DNA of 61,247 nucleotides from Cryoendolithus antarcticus (lineage: Eukaryota; Ascomycota; Dothideomycetes; Cladosporiales; Cladosporiaceae): NCBI GenBank assembly GCA_002077065.1, contig NAJO01000091.1, forward strand, positions 1-61,247. Reading direction: 5' to 3'. The first letter of the stretch is position 1; the number at the start of each line of letters is the position of its first letter. Under the pieces are notes generated by a model that saw only the letters and a program-made list of their open reading frames with translations, did no database searches and was not told where the DNA came from. The position numbers and the translations under genes were made by a program. Shown here piece by piece: positions 12,194 to 23,836 of this stretch.

Positions 12194-12853
12194 TTGGCCT
12201 CAGCGGTACACAAAACTACATGCAGGCTTTGCGACCAAGGAGATGCACGACGCAAGACGACATTGGGCTGGTCTGTCCGACGCCAGATCATCTTATGTCG
12301 CAGAGGAGGGCGAGACCATGTGTCTCATAGACGCGGACGCTATGATCACGTGGAGTCATTTTTGGATAAAGAGAGATTCCGTCGTGTCCTCGGGACCGTC
12401 GGCTTCAAGCATGTGAAGTCGTACGACCACAGAATCATCTTTGACTTGCTCAATCCGAACACTTTAGCTGCACCATTGTGTTATCGAATAGCCCCTGCGG
12501 GCTATACAGATCACAGCGCTTATCTCTCCACGACATGCTTGCTTCTTCTCGATTACACTCCTGCAGATGGGAATATATGGCTCGGTTATATGTGGTACAT
12601 CAAGGAGGAGGACTCTGAATGGCCAGAGGAGTACGACGATTTCTATCTCGACATGAACGAGGATCCCCCTCAGCTACAGATCCGCGCTAGCGAATACTAC
12701 GAGCTGCCACGCCCACCCGTACTCGCCCTCCAGGAGTGCATGCAAAGGCATGGGTTCACGCTGATGGGGACAGGCTTCACCATGGAGGGTTGGGATGTTC
12801 CTACGACGGCGATCACCGCGACGGCTTTCGCTGCACGAAGCGCAGCGCGATAG
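12194..12853 (+). CDS. Hypothetical protein, partial or broken 5' end
   Basis: Not recognised. The frame is open for 219 codons but begins at a TTG, so its 5' end is missing, spliced or frameshifted. From about 12345 it has natural-looking protein composition: SFLDKERFRRVLGTVGFK, a hydrophobic LLLLDYTP patch, aromatic WLGYMWYIKEED and an acidic stretch WPEEYDDFYLDMNED, ending in an Ala-rich tail. The part before about 12345 is Arg/Cys-rich and looks like an out-of-frame reading. Probably the C-terminal piece of a real or decayed gene. Confidence 0.35.
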   Translation: MASAVHKTTCRLCDQGDARRKTTLGWSVRRQIILCRRGGRDHVSHRRGRYDHVESFLDKERFRRVLGTVGFKHVKSYDHRIIFDLLNPNTLAAPLCYRIAPAGYTDHSAYLSTTCLLLLDYTPADGNIWLGYMWYIKEEDSEWPEEYDDFYLDMNEDPPQLQIRASEYYELPRPPVLALQECMQRHGFTLMGTGFTMEGWDVPTTAITATAFAARSAAR

Positions 12854-14570
12854 CGGCTAAACATTATCTACGAACGGAAAGGTCAACCCCGGTCGTGGCG
12901 CGGCGACGAGTCGCCAGTGACTCCAGCACGTTTCTCTGATTTACAAGCAGTCGAACTATCAAGCTCCAGGACTAGCGACACGCTGGATGTCATACTGAAG
13001 GCTCGACTTTCGAGGACGTGGCCTGCAGACGAATGTGTAGTTTGGCCAGATGATGATAGTGATCTGACGCAACATTCAACATGAATATGTCGCAGTAGAT
13101 AGTCTCAGTGAGCTCCCCCGTTGATTGCGACACTGCGCGCTTCGGACCATTGCTTATTCCAGGTTGCATCGATCCTCAATTGACTCACCTGCAGTCAACA
13201 TCAGCGAGAGTAGTATGGCATGGCTGAACATGCTGTTCCGTCCATGCCGTGCCACCTGCTAGTCGTGTCACTGAGGTGAACTAGGCGAAGGTGAATAACG
13301 GACAACCTTGCGACCGGACTTGAGCGCAAGTCTCAGTGTGGAATACGAAGCGGAGCTGCGTACATAGAAGGAGATGGGTGATTCGCGGAAGGACGAAGAT
13401 AAGGCGAAAGGCAGCACCACAACGTAACACGGACGCAGATTGAATTGAGCAGGGACACGAGCAACCGGTAATGCGCGATTATAGCTTCTCTCATCAGCAG
13501 CGGGAGTCATTCATCTGGTGCAAGGTGCACCACGATGAGCTGACTATTGAGAATGAATCGTCGACCCTGATAGTGCGCACAGTTGCCTCTCGGACACTCG
13601 TACAGAGTGACGTCTTCTAGCTGTGGTAGGTCCATCGGAAATTGAACTTCAAGGTTGCAACCGAAGATGACACTTCAGTATGTAGTCCGCTCGTAACGAG
13701 CTGCGACTCACTCCCTGCCATAGCGTCCTCGACGAGGTGTCCTCGGCGAGCTTGAGAATCTGTCTGGCGATCAGATTCAACGTCGGTGTCCCGCGACAGC
13801 CCACCTTGGCCGTCGAACTCTCGAAGAAGGGCCCTCGATGAAAGTCCACTCACGTACATCTTACACGATAGATCCCCGGTATGTCGCCCCAGACTCCGAT
13901 CAGTCACTGTGTGGACTACATAGACGCAGCCACACGAAAGCCGACCCTGGCCTGCCTGATCAAGGCACCCTCTAAACCTTCCTGCCCTGCCTGTGTCAGA
14001 TCGATAGAAGCCGCCTACTTTACTCTAAGAGCTACATTTAGGTGCGGTACATTTGTGTTGATGCGCGCGTCTTCCACGGGCTAGGGCAACGGTACGGCAG
14101 GTTCTTCGCCGGGTGCGGATTAATCTATCGATCCTGCGTTCTTAACAGGGTTACAGGACTGGCTTTGCAGCTGGATCGCCTGGCCAAGATCGGCGTCGTG
14201 CAACAGCGCGGCGCAAACAGGGTGCTGTGACATGATCGCTCATGTGATTATGCGGCCCAGTGTAGGCATACATATGAGAAGTGGTACTCATGCAAAGGCA
14301 TTGATCCTCGCATATAGACCTTGGGCCGCTCTGAAGATGAGCTGGCAAGCTACATCGTGAAACCAAAAAACATCCTAGTAATCCTTGGCGTAGAATCACC
14401 TTATCCTACACCTCCGCCTGATCTCTCTGGTGATCCTGCTCAAGGGGTTGATCCGGGGCAGTCGAACAAGCTCAATGTCACTGATCGGTCTGAGCTCACC
14501 CGCAACCCAAGTCTGGTCTGAGAGATATGCGAGCGTCAACGAGATATAGCGAGACCAGACCCTGGGCATC
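12854..14570. other. Gene-poor stretch, nothing recognised
   Basis: About 1.7 kb with only short overlapping frames. No repeat, RNA gene or domain was identified. Confidence 0.35.
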
Positions 14571-15221
14571 TTGCTCTCGCAGGACTGGCCAAGGGCAAAC
14601 TACATATGCTCACCATCACACAGACCGGCAATAGTGTGTCTCACGAGCCCGTATGTGATCATAGCAGATGCTAACGATAGGCTGGCAGACCCACTCTGTA
14701 GAGCAGGGTATGAGCCGGCGCGTCTAGCAGGATTCTCTGGCTCAATCTTCACCACGACATGCTCAAACGACCGCTCTCAGTACTGGCGTTACAAAAGAAG
14801 CCCATTCATTCCGCGTGGAGCGCTGTTTACACGGACTTTGCACGAAGCACGTAGCGATCGGCTTCTTCAGCTTGACCTGTGCGGTGTGCCGATATGTCCA
14901 TGGTGCCCGAGGACCGATCCGAGTCTATTGTGTCCCGATGTACGCTGGTCGGGCGAGGCGATCCTAGAACGAGCCGACAGGATGGTCAGACAATGGCTCC
15001 AGTTAGACGACAAGGACTTGGTCATTTCCATGGGACTCTTGACGGAACCTTTGTTGGTCAACTTGGGGCGCAGTGGTACTCGAATAGCTCACATTGGCCG
15101 AAACTTAGGTTATGCAGGGACCTCGAGACACGAGTGGGTCATCAGGGAAGATGCGGCGATCGTGTTGCCTCGTGTAGTCGAGTACGCACTAGCACGCAAG
15201 CCATTTCCCAACGGATGTTGA
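14571..15221 (+). CDS. Open frame of unknown function, no ATG start
   Basis: A 216-codon open frame beginning at a TTG immediately before a possible splice acceptor (ctcgcag), so it may be an internal or last exon. It contains YVIIADANDRLADPLCRAGY and RADRMVRQWLQLDDKDLVI, which read like folded protein, and three close CP pairs (CGVPICPWCP…LLCPDV). No domain is recognised, and antisense frames overlap it. Confidence 0.3.
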   Translation: MLSQDWPRANYICSPSHRPAIVCLTSPYVIIADANDRLADPLCRAGYEPARLAGFSGSIFTTTCSNDRSQYWRYKRSPFIPRGALFTRTLHEARSDRLLQLDLCGVPICPWCPRTDPSLLCPDVRWSGEAILERADRMVRQWLQLDDKDLVISMGLLTEPLLVNLGRSGTRIAHIGRNLGYAGTSRHEWVIREDAAIVLPRVVEYALARKPFPNGC

Positions 15222-15641
15222 GATCGGCTTGCATGCGAGATGTTGTGCACGGGGCAGTGTCATAGCGTGCTAAGATGCTCTCGTCTGTCTTCTTCACGCG
15301 CCTCCAACTCAACTCTATGTCAAATGTCGCAGGCAAGAACTCGTGATCCCTGACATCAACTGCTATCTTCGGATGCACTCTTTGTGATACAAGATGTGTG
15401 TCAACTAATGTCCCACTACTGGGGCAGTGCTTGATGTCTCTACATTCCGAAAGTCTGGGTATCTTGATGGTGATCTAGTTCTTTCGAAAGCTCACGTCGA
15501 GGATCCAGCCTTGCGGAAGAGCATTGTCAGTAACAATGGCTTTGGAGCAGATCATGGACTGTAGCAAGTGGATGAATAGTGCCGCTGGCTTTCCACGCCT
15601 GCCAGACTCAAGGTAGCTTTATACTCTCCCGACTCGTCACT

Positions 15642-16034
15642 ATGTCGTCCGACCCCGTTATGGGGGCCAAGCCGCTCGGATTGCGCCTTTATCACTTGTG
15701 GGACGGTCTTTGCAGGCTTCCTTGGCACACTACATTGATACCACGCAGTGCTACAGCGCCCGAACAGGTTGCTGCATCACGCAAAGATGCTGCAATCCTT
15801 CCCGACCTCGTGGCTACTCCATCCGAGCACCATCATCTGGATCGTCCACCTCACTACAGCGAGGCGCCACCTAAGCTTACGATCGAAGCGATATGGCCGC
15901 CGAGACAGTCTTGTCCGAAACGCTCGGACTCAATTGTAGGGCAGACTGACTGCGAGGACCTGGATATCATGCGCATGCGCCAACTCTCGGTAAACTTCAG
16001 TCTGGACGATGGATACGACACAATCTTTGCGTGA
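15642..16034 (+). CDS. Small hypothetical protein (130 aa)
   Basis: Open from an ATG at 15642 to TGA at 16032-16034. Middle part Pro/His-rich (EHHHLDRPPHYSEAPPK), C-terminus acidic (DCEDLDIM…SLDDGYDTIFA). No signal peptide and no family recognised. It may equally be chance. Confidence 0.25.
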   Translation: MSSDPVMGAKPLGLRLYHLWDGLCRLPWHTTLIPRSATAPEQVAASRKDAAILPDLVATPSEHHHLDRPPHYSEAPPKLTIEAIWPPRQSCPKRSDSIVGQTDCEDLDIMRMRQLSVNFSLDDGYDTIFA

Positions 16035-16739
16035 CCTCCCTCAGGAAACTTGGCGTCAGAGGCCGAATGCTCGACACCAGTCGGTGATCTCAGGAAACGC
16101 ACGTTGGTCAGGCGTAGGACCTGGACCGTGACAGGCGAGATCCACGCGACAAACAACACATCATGGTCCGATCAGGAGCCTGACTCCAACGCGAGAGGCA
16201 GTTCGCCAACGATCCAGCGCTTGTTGCTCTCAGCCGACTACGAAGAGAGTCTGTAATTCGATGGAATGCGGTCCCCGCGAATTACGAATGTGGATCCTGT
16301 GGAAAAGCACAGATCGGTGGCAGGAGTAATATTCGATGCTGGCTCGATTGATTCGGGACTGCTTCATGCAGACGAGCCAACATCACTGTTCCGCGGAGGC
16401 ACAAAGACTGGCAAGCAGCACTAAACCTTTGGTCTTGCTGCATAAGGCGCGAGGACGAACGACGCACTCGGTAACGGCAGGCCACGACTGGCCGACTTTC
16501 CCTACATCTACTTATCTTGGCTGGCATTGTGTGTGTTGAAACCTGTATGCATGACTATTGTCCCACTGTTTGCGTGTTCGTACTTTGCGTACTTGCATAT
16601 GAAGTTTGAAGCCGTTGTTGGGATCCTTGTCTAGCCAGGTGGGATCTCGAAATCCCTGTAGGCCGCTTGTGCGGCACTACACGTCCCGTTCCGGTCGCCG
16701 AACCGGCAGCACGTTCGGCGAGCGAGGCAAGTTGCGCGC

Positions 16740-17413
16740 ATAAAAGGCGAGCGAAGGGCTAGAAGCTAAAATAATATAAGCTTGGTATTCTATACCCTTA
16801 AAAAAGATATTAATTAAGTGTTTAAACCCTAGCTAAATAGCGCGCTCTAACTAGTGCGAGTTTTAGGTACTTAGCGTAGTAGTCTAAAAGATACCCTATA
16901 CGAGAGTAGCTAAATACCTCTTTAGAAATCTCATTCTAAGCTTATCTCGTAAGACTTATTAGAAGACTAGCTAGAACCTTAACGCCTCTTCTTATTAGAG
17001 AATCAACTAGCGCTCGGTCTTAGCTCGCTATAGTCTATTAGTAATCTAGGGACTTTAAATAACTCCGGTATTCCGTCTTTTCCTAGATATATACGTAGAG
17101 GAGGTGCGTGAAACATATATTTACGATAGAAATTGTAGTATAGAGCTTAGAGTACTATCTCTATAAGCAACCCGAGATTTAGGTAACGATTACGACCCTT
17201 AAGTAGCGGACACATTTTACGAGGTAACGTATACGTAGGTATACCGCGGATAAGTACGGTGCGGCTAAGGTTTAGGCCCTACCTCTTTACCTATCATATA
17301 ACCTTATAGTTCGAGGCTAGTTAAGCCTATCTTACGTAAGTATTTAGCTATACTAGCTGAAAACGTATTCCTTATACTAAAATAACTATAATACTATATA
17401 TAAATTACTATAT
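16740..17413. repeat. AT-rich RIP-like block, left part
   Basis: Composition changes sharply near 16740 from mixed sequence to TA-dominated sequence (many ctag, tata and taag tetramers, almost no CA or TG). This is the TpA-rich, CpA-poor signature of repeat-induced point mutation. No coding frame survives. It is the left flank of the non-LTR insertion. Confidence 0.75.
17395..17413 (+). repeat. Target-site duplication, left copy (non-LTR element)
   Basis: The 19-mer tatatataaattactatat is repeated exactly at 22496-22514, bracketing the element. The length fits a non-LTR target-site duplication; low complexity is the caveat. Confidence 0.6.
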
Positions 17414-17899
17414 TGATACCTAGCTATAAGAGGAATCTATAATACATGTACACACCTAAGGAACAAGGAAGCGATCAGAGTGGAGGAGAGGATGTTACTG
17501 AAGACAGGGAACAGCGACAGGACAGAGGTGGAGGACAGCGGGGAGTAGGAAGAAGTCAGGGGTTCCCCCTACAGCAGAGGAAGACACCTTCCTAACAGTA
17601 CTAGACCCTAGACACCCAGACAGTTCAAGCACTCCAGAAGGACATCTTAGAGGCCTGTGAAGGACAGGACTTACATGCTAGGGCATACAAGATCCTGCTT
17701 CAGAAGGCTGCTCATGTCATCAACATCCTCTAAGCCAGGACCTCAAGACAATAACAACAAAGCCCAAGCACCAACCTCCTCCTCCAGGAGATTAAAGACT
17801 TCAGAAAAGAGTTCCAGAGGAGCACCCTCCAGGGACAGCAGAGCCAGCAGAGCCAGCAGAGCTAGCAGAGAACCTGGGCAAGAGCTGCAGCCAAAGAAC

Positions 17900-18640
17900 A
17901 GCCTACAGGGGTAACAATTAGGATTCAAGACCAAGAGGAGCGTAAGGAGATTGCAGGACTCTCCTGTGAGGAGCTAGTGAAGAGGATTGGAAGGAAGGAG
18001 GTCATTGGGGCAAAGCAGACGGGAAGTGGGAGCATCAAGGTGTTCATAACAGGACAAGAGGCTAAGAAGGAGCTTGAGAAGACTAAGAGCTGGACTGAAA
18101 GGCTTGCACCATCAGCAAGGATCACAGCCCAGGCATTTCAAGTTCTGGTACATGGGATACCACTTAGCTTCAGCCCTACAGAGGAGAGCCAGCTCAAAGA
18201 GCTACAGAGGGAGAACAGGCTGTTCCACCAGGGAGTGAGTTTCTAAGAGCAGCTTGGCTGAGGAAGAAGCACAACCCAGGACAGACACATAGTTCAGTCA
18301 TTTTCTGGCTCAACACAGGAGAGCAGGCTAATAGGATCATTAACAAGGGGCTAGTCTGGAAGGCAGAGCTTAAGACCACAGAGATATTCAAGTCCAGCTT
18401 CAGGATTATGCAGTACTTCAAGTGCTAGGGCTTTAGGCATGTAGCACCAAACTGCATAGCAAGGCAGAAGTGTGGCAAGTGTGCATAGGACCATAATACA
18501 AAGGAGTGCACAACAACTACAGGAGTGAGGTATGCAAACTGTAGCAAGAAGCACCTAGCCTGGGACTAGAGCTGCCCCATAAGGATTGCAGCCTAAGCTA
18601 AGGCCACAACAATCAGGACAGGAGATGCAGGCTAGTACTA
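17900..18640 (+). pseudogene. LINE ORF1, gag-like zinc-knuckle protein, decayed
   Basis: The frame reads through TAG codons as EEL VKRIGRKEVIGAKQTG, then an RRM-like stretch (RITAQAFQVLVHGIPLSF), then three Cys/His clusters: FKC.GFRHVAPNC, KCGKC…HNTKEC and YANCSKKHLAWD.SC. These are CCHC-type knuckles of LINE ORF1 proteins, which bind element RNA. TAG replaces Trp in at least two knuckles (tgcTAGggc, gacTAGagc). Confidence 0.7.
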
Positions 18641-18931
18641 GACAGAAGAAGAGAGCTCTCAGAGTGCAGAGGAACGGTGGCAGGAGGCTAGCTAGAAGAA
18701 GAGGAAATACATTCTAGTATAGGAAGGCTAGAAGAGGCCAGTTGGCAGGCTAAGGAAACTGGACCAACCTGAAGCAAACCAGCCTAAAATTGGGGACAAA
18801 ATCTAGCACTAGACACAACAGACTAACCACAATGCGATCAACAATCAAGGGGTCCAACATATCACAATAGGGGATACTCCAACCCCAACCCAAACAACTA
18901 TAGATGAGACTATAGATACTACACCCTCCTA

Positions 18932-21900
18932 ATGATTGGCTACACCAAATGGACTATCACATAGTACAATGTTAACAAAAGCAAAGACAAGGTCCAGCAC
19001 CACTTCCTCTAGGAACTGGACCCATAGGTACACCAAGTGGTTACTGTCTAGGAACCATGGCTGAACCCAAACCCTAGACAATATACTACTATCAAACACC
19101 CAGCCTACCACGTAGTCTTTCCACAGTATGCAAAGAGCAGGACCTGCATCTACATTAGCAAGGCCCTAGACATCACCTAGTGGAGAAGAGAAGAGACACC
19201 TAAGGCTGCAGGAGGTGATATCACCTCAGTCAGCCTAAACAACTAGCAGGGCAAGATCTAGGTTCACAGCCTATATAATCCTCCTCCACAATCACACGGC
19301 AGCAAGGAACCTAGCACCCTGGAATGGATCCTAGAGATCCTCTCCCAGGAGGGAGCCCACATCCTAGCAGGAGACTTCAACCTTCACCATCCTAGGTAGG
19401 GAGGGAATACTGTCTACACACACCACAACATTGCAGACAGCCTAATTGGAACCGCATAAAGCCTAGGGATGGATCTAGTCACACCCTAGGGCATGATGAC
19501 CTGGAAGACTAGAGGAAGTTAGAGCACCCTAGACCTAGCCTTTGTTTCACAGTCAATTTCAGACATAGTACTTAGCTATCAAGTGGAAGAAGCCCTAGAG
19601 TCCTCCTTAGATCACCTCCCAATCTGTATAGAGTTCAACTTACAACCAAGGCAGAACAGGGATCCTCCTCTAAGGCCATAATGGAAGAAGGCCAACTAGG
19701 ACATGGTCAGTCTGCAGCTTGAACTCAAGCTTCAAGACTGGAGCCAGCAACAGCTCTGTTCTAAGGAGGACATGAACAACAGGGTGGACCAGATCACTAC
19801 AGCTATTCAGGAGACAATTAGAGACCATATCCCACTAGCTAAGCCCTCTCCTATTGCACAGGGATACTGGACACTCCAGTGCTCAAAGGCAGTTAAAGAA
19901 GCAAGGCAGGCAAGAAGACAATGGACTGCCAGACAGACAGAGGAGAGCTGGATCCTATACAATCAAGCCACAAACAGGAAGAAGGCTCAGATCAGGAGAG
20001 ACAAAGCACAGGGCTGGAGAATTGCTGTAGCTGAAGCAGCAAGAGATCCAAGCAAGATCTAGAAGCTAGGCAAATAGGCAAGGAAGGACCCTAGGGACAT
20101 GGCTACCCTACCATAGGTCCCTGACATTCTGGACAAAGCTGGAAGGCTATAGGATATAGAGGAGGGAAAAGCCAGGGCCATGGCAGAGCACTTCTTCCCT
20201 CCACTAGTCCAGGCAGACACAAGCGACATCCCTGGCACAGCCTACCTAGAAGACATCACTAGGATTCCATAGAGCATAGGAGCAGCAGAGGTTGCAGACA
20301 TCCTCAAGGGCCTACCAAGTGACAAGGCACTAAGTCCAGACAAGATCCCAAACAGATTCCTAAAGTACTGTAGGAACACACTAAGCAGGCCCCTAGCCAT
20401 GCTCTTCACAGCCTATATTACAATTAGGTACCATCCAAGGCAGTTCAAAGAGTCTAACACAGTGGTCTTGAAGAAGCCACAGAAGCCAAGATATGACACT
20501 CTAAACTCATACAGACCAATTGCCCTCCTCAATACTCTAGGGAAGACACTTAAGAAGGCTGTAGCTAGCAGGCTCTCTAAAGCAGCTGAGGTCCACAGCC
20601 TGTTCCCTGGAGAACAGATGGGAGCTAGACCATAGAGGTAAACTCTCTCTGCAATTGAGCTCCTCACTGAACAGGTGTATACAATCTGGGGACAGGATAA
20701 GGGGCTTGTGTCCTCAATGCTCAGCCTAGACATTTCTGGGGCATTTGACAATGTCTCCCACACTAGGCTGGTTCACAACATGAGGCAAGCTGGAATCCCA
20801 GAGTGGCTCACAGACTTTGTGCAGTCATTCCTACAGGAGAGGACTACATCTATGATCCTAGGACCATTCTAGGGACCTCAGATCCCTACCTCTACTAGGA
20901 TCCCACAGGGATCAACCCTGTCTCCTGTGCTGTTCCTGTTCTTTGTTAGAACACTTCTACCAATGCTGGAGACCCTAAGGTCTTCAGCTAGGGGGTTTGT
21001 GGATGACATAAACATCCTAGCCTGGTCCTACTCTATAGAGGAGAACTGCAGGATCATCACAGCTTAGCATACGAAATGTGAGGATTGGGCAAAGAAACAT
21101 GGAGTCAAGTTTGCACCAGAGAAGTACCAGCTCATCCACTTCACTAGGGCAAGGAAGAAACACAATCTCAAGGCCACTATACAGATCCAGGGACATACCA
21201 CCCAACCCCGCACCTCTCTCAGGCTCCTAGGAGTCTACCTAGACCCAAAACTCAAGTGGGGAGCACATGTTAAGCAGATACAGCAGAAGGCGGAGATACA
21301 GACACAGTCTCTCACTAGGCTCACATACTCAACCTAGGGAGCCACCTTCTAGAGGGCCAAGACCCTCTATGATGTTATAATTAGGACAGCTCTGACCTAT
21401 AGAGCATAGGTCTAGGCCCAGCCTAACAAGAAAGGCAAGATTCCAAGCAGCCTCATAAAGCTACTCTAGGCTATCCAGACTAGGTGCCTTAGGACAATCA
21501 TAGGAGCATACAAGACAACTAGCTCTAGGATAGTGCACTATGAGACAGCCACTCTCCCAATCTAGGAATACCTCACCTAGCTTAGGGTGCAATACTCAAA
21601 GGCTTCCTCAACCTACCAAGCCTAGGGTACCATTTAGGCAGCTATAGCCAAGATTAGGAGGGCACACAGTAGTAGCAAGAGGGCACCATAGAGGGAGCTA
21701 GACTTAGCAACCTAGGATTCCATCCTAGAAGGCAGATCTAGGGAGCCTACCTAGGCGAAGGCTAAGAGGATAGCCTACAGGACATAGGAAAGGAGCTAGC
21801 TAGTCTAGGACAACCACCTAGCTTAGGATAGGAACCCTATAGACCTAACAATATAGCAGGCTACACACTTCTATAGGGACAAGGCAGGGAAGGAGAGGAT

Positions 21901-22320
21901 AGACTTCTAAGGCACTCTATCAAAACTACATATTAGCCTAAAGAGGGCATAGAGCAGCATTGCAACATAGCTTAGGAGTGGCTATATAGGGCTGAACTCC
22001 TATACATATAGGAGAAGAGTTCTAGGAGTTAATTCACTACAATGCTAGTGTGGCTATCCCTCTCAGAATGTTAAGCACATAGTAATAAGCTATAAGTTCT
22101 AGGCATAAGGGAGAGGAGAGATCTAGAGGCAAGCAAAGGACAGATCATTTAGGGCTATAATGAACAGCCTAGATAACCTGAAAAGGATCACTTAGTAGAT
22201 CCTAGATAAAGGATACATTGCACAGTTTAAACTTATAGAGGAGACTGAAAGGGAGCTAGAGAGGAGGGAGGAAGTAGGCAAGAGGAGGTTGCTTACTTAA
22301 GACAAGGAGTAGGAGCACAC
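18932..22320 (+). pseudogene. LINE ORF2, endonuclease/reverse transcriptase, decayed
   Basis: Opens with an ATG at 18932. An apurinic-type endonuclease (EEP) domain follows: TYNVNKS-like start, EPWLNP, then GDFNLHHP at about 19370 and DHLPI at about 19612. The RT domain covers about 20280-21250 with SYRPIALLNTLGK, LDISGAFDNVSH, IPQGSTLSPVLF and the catalytic box FVDD at about 20999. A Cys/His motif near 22045-22095 (C.CGYPSQNVKHIVIS) closes the protein. More than 20 in-frame stops are present, almost all TAG, with two TAA near the 3' end. The catalytic Asp pair survives but no full protein can be made. Confidence 0.8.
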
Positions 22321-22495
22321 CTAGCACATAGCCTAGTACACTTCTAGAAGGCAAGCTAACTATAAAAGCGAGGCAAGAGACAGGATTGGGGGTTTTTACT
22401 ATAATAAGTGGTTTCCTTCTTAGACAGTTTATAGGATAGCTTCCTACATAGGCTACTAGAGCACCACATTAGGCGTATAAATTCTTATCTTATCT

Positions 22496-22514
22496 TATAT
22501 ATAAATTACTATAT
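22496..22514 (+). repeat. Target-site duplication, right copy (non-LTR element)
   Basis: Exact copy of 17395-17413; together they define the element ends. Confidence 0.6.
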
Positions 22515-22759
22515 ATTAATAAAGCTAAAAGTTTCCTTACTACCCTAGACAATATACTAGTTAAACGATAAAGCGCCCTAAGGCCCTAGCTATCCTTAAC
22601 GTTACTAACCCGAGACCTCTTATATAAGTTTAACTAGTATTCTACCTTAGCCTAATTAAGTAACTATAGAGCGATTTACTTATAGCCTAGAGGTATACTA
22701 ACTATAGAGCTTACTAGCTTTTATATATCTATATTAAGTAAAAAGTCTCTTAATAGTAG

Positions 22760-23015
22760 TATTACGACCTATATTATAAGTAATAATAGATCGTACGTAA
22801 TAGGATCTCTAAGGGAGATAGGTAGCTACGAGTTATACTTTAGGGGATAGTAGAGCTAGAAGCGTCGTCTAGTATTAAGCGAAGGATAAGTAGTTAGAGT
22901 TAATAAATATAGATTGTTATATTCTAAGAAGTTACTATGAATAATAGGTTAAATACGAGAGAGGTATAAGGTATCTCTCGTTCGCTATATACCTATAAGA
23001 GTCGTTATAATTAGG
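22760..23015 (+). repeat. Heavily RIP-mutated partial copy of the 23837 LTR
   Basis: Aligns with the first 255 or so bp of the LTR at 23837-24256. Nearly all differences in the first 60 bases are G-to-A or C-to-T relative to that copy (TGTTAC start becomes TATTAC; gtaacaatgg becomes gtaataatag). Past about 23015 the alignment fades. Confidence 0.75.
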
Positions 23016-23194
23016 CGTAATTAGTAGGACTAAGTATACTAAGCAACTAAGCAACTAAGTAACTAAGTATAGTTACGTAACTAAGCGTACTTAGTGAAGG
23101 TTTATAAGGTAGAGCGGGAAAGCGGCTTCCTATCTCGGATATGCCTATACTAGCGTATATAGAGGCATACTCGAGTCGTGATCGCAATATTAAT

Positions 23195-23546
23195 TGTTAC
23201 GAACATCGTGCCCCTACGAACAGACAATGATTTCTATTAGACGAGACAACTATAGAAGCTAGTAGCGAGACTAAGCCATGCATGCTTAGTGGATCAGGAT
23301 TAGTCGCTTAGTGATTAGTGAGCAACGCTCACTTAGATCAGGGTGAGCAACACAAGTCCTTGTTTAAGGACAAGTATATAGTCTACGGTCTTTATAGTAG
23401 ATAGTAGAGCTTCGTACTCAACTTAGCTTAACCTCATTGTTACACCCTTTACTTCTACACGACTTACTAACCCCTTAACGGCTATATCTACATGTAGAGA
23501 CGCTACATAAGGAGTGTATTACTACGTACTATAGTACACCGTAACA
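23195..23546 (+). mobile_element. Solo LTR, 352 bp, with 5-bp target duplication
   Basis: Starts TGTTACGAAC and ends CACCGTAACA, with perfect 6-bp inverted termini TGTTAC…GTAACA. It is flanked directly by ttaat (23190-23194 and 23547-23551). This is the structure left by recombination between two LTRs of a full retrotransposon. Its termini resemble those of the next LTR, though the interiors differ. Confidence 0.75.
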
Positions 23547-23836
23547 TTAATCTCTAGAAGTCGTATCTTTAGATATTATTATCTCCTCGGGTTTTAGTAG
23601 GAACCCTCTAAAGTTTTATGCTAAATAGACTATATAAGACCTTTAAAATCTATATACGGACTCGGATTCTAGAGATCCCGTCTGTAACCCCCTAAAATAA
23701 GTACTTTTCTAAAAGGTCGGGGGTTTTAAAACAATTTAACCTAGTTTTAGTTAAAACTACGTTGTATATATAGTTAGGCTCGTATTCGTCTATAATCTCT
23801 ATACTAGGCTTCTTACTATATAAGATCCTAATTAAG

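Larger units (their letters stand above)
17414..22495 (+). mobile_element. Non-LTR (LINE) retrotransposon, near full length, inactivated
   Basis: An element of about 5.1 kb with two ORFs in LINE order: a gag-like ORF1 with zinc knuckles, then ORF2 with endonuclease and reverse transcriptase. It sits inside the AT-rich block but is itself of balanced composition, so it inserted later than most of the mutation around it. Nearly every in-frame stop is TAG at a Gln or Trp position. The 3' end carries repeated cttat units instead of a poly(A). Its RT resembles fungal Tad/I-type elements; the clade is inferred. A less mutated fragment of the same family lies at 34568-35931. Confidence 0.85.

Noticed and set aside
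17395..22514. Amber (TAG) recoding of the LINE ORFs
   Set aside because: TAG replaces both Trp and Gln, two TAA also occur, and the sister copy at 34568 has normal codons, so mutation explains it better.
22760..23027. Ending the left LTR copy at about 23022 with an agtag target duplication
   Set aside because: It would be only about 263 bp with no GTAACA-like end, and weak similarity to the longer copy continues past that point.
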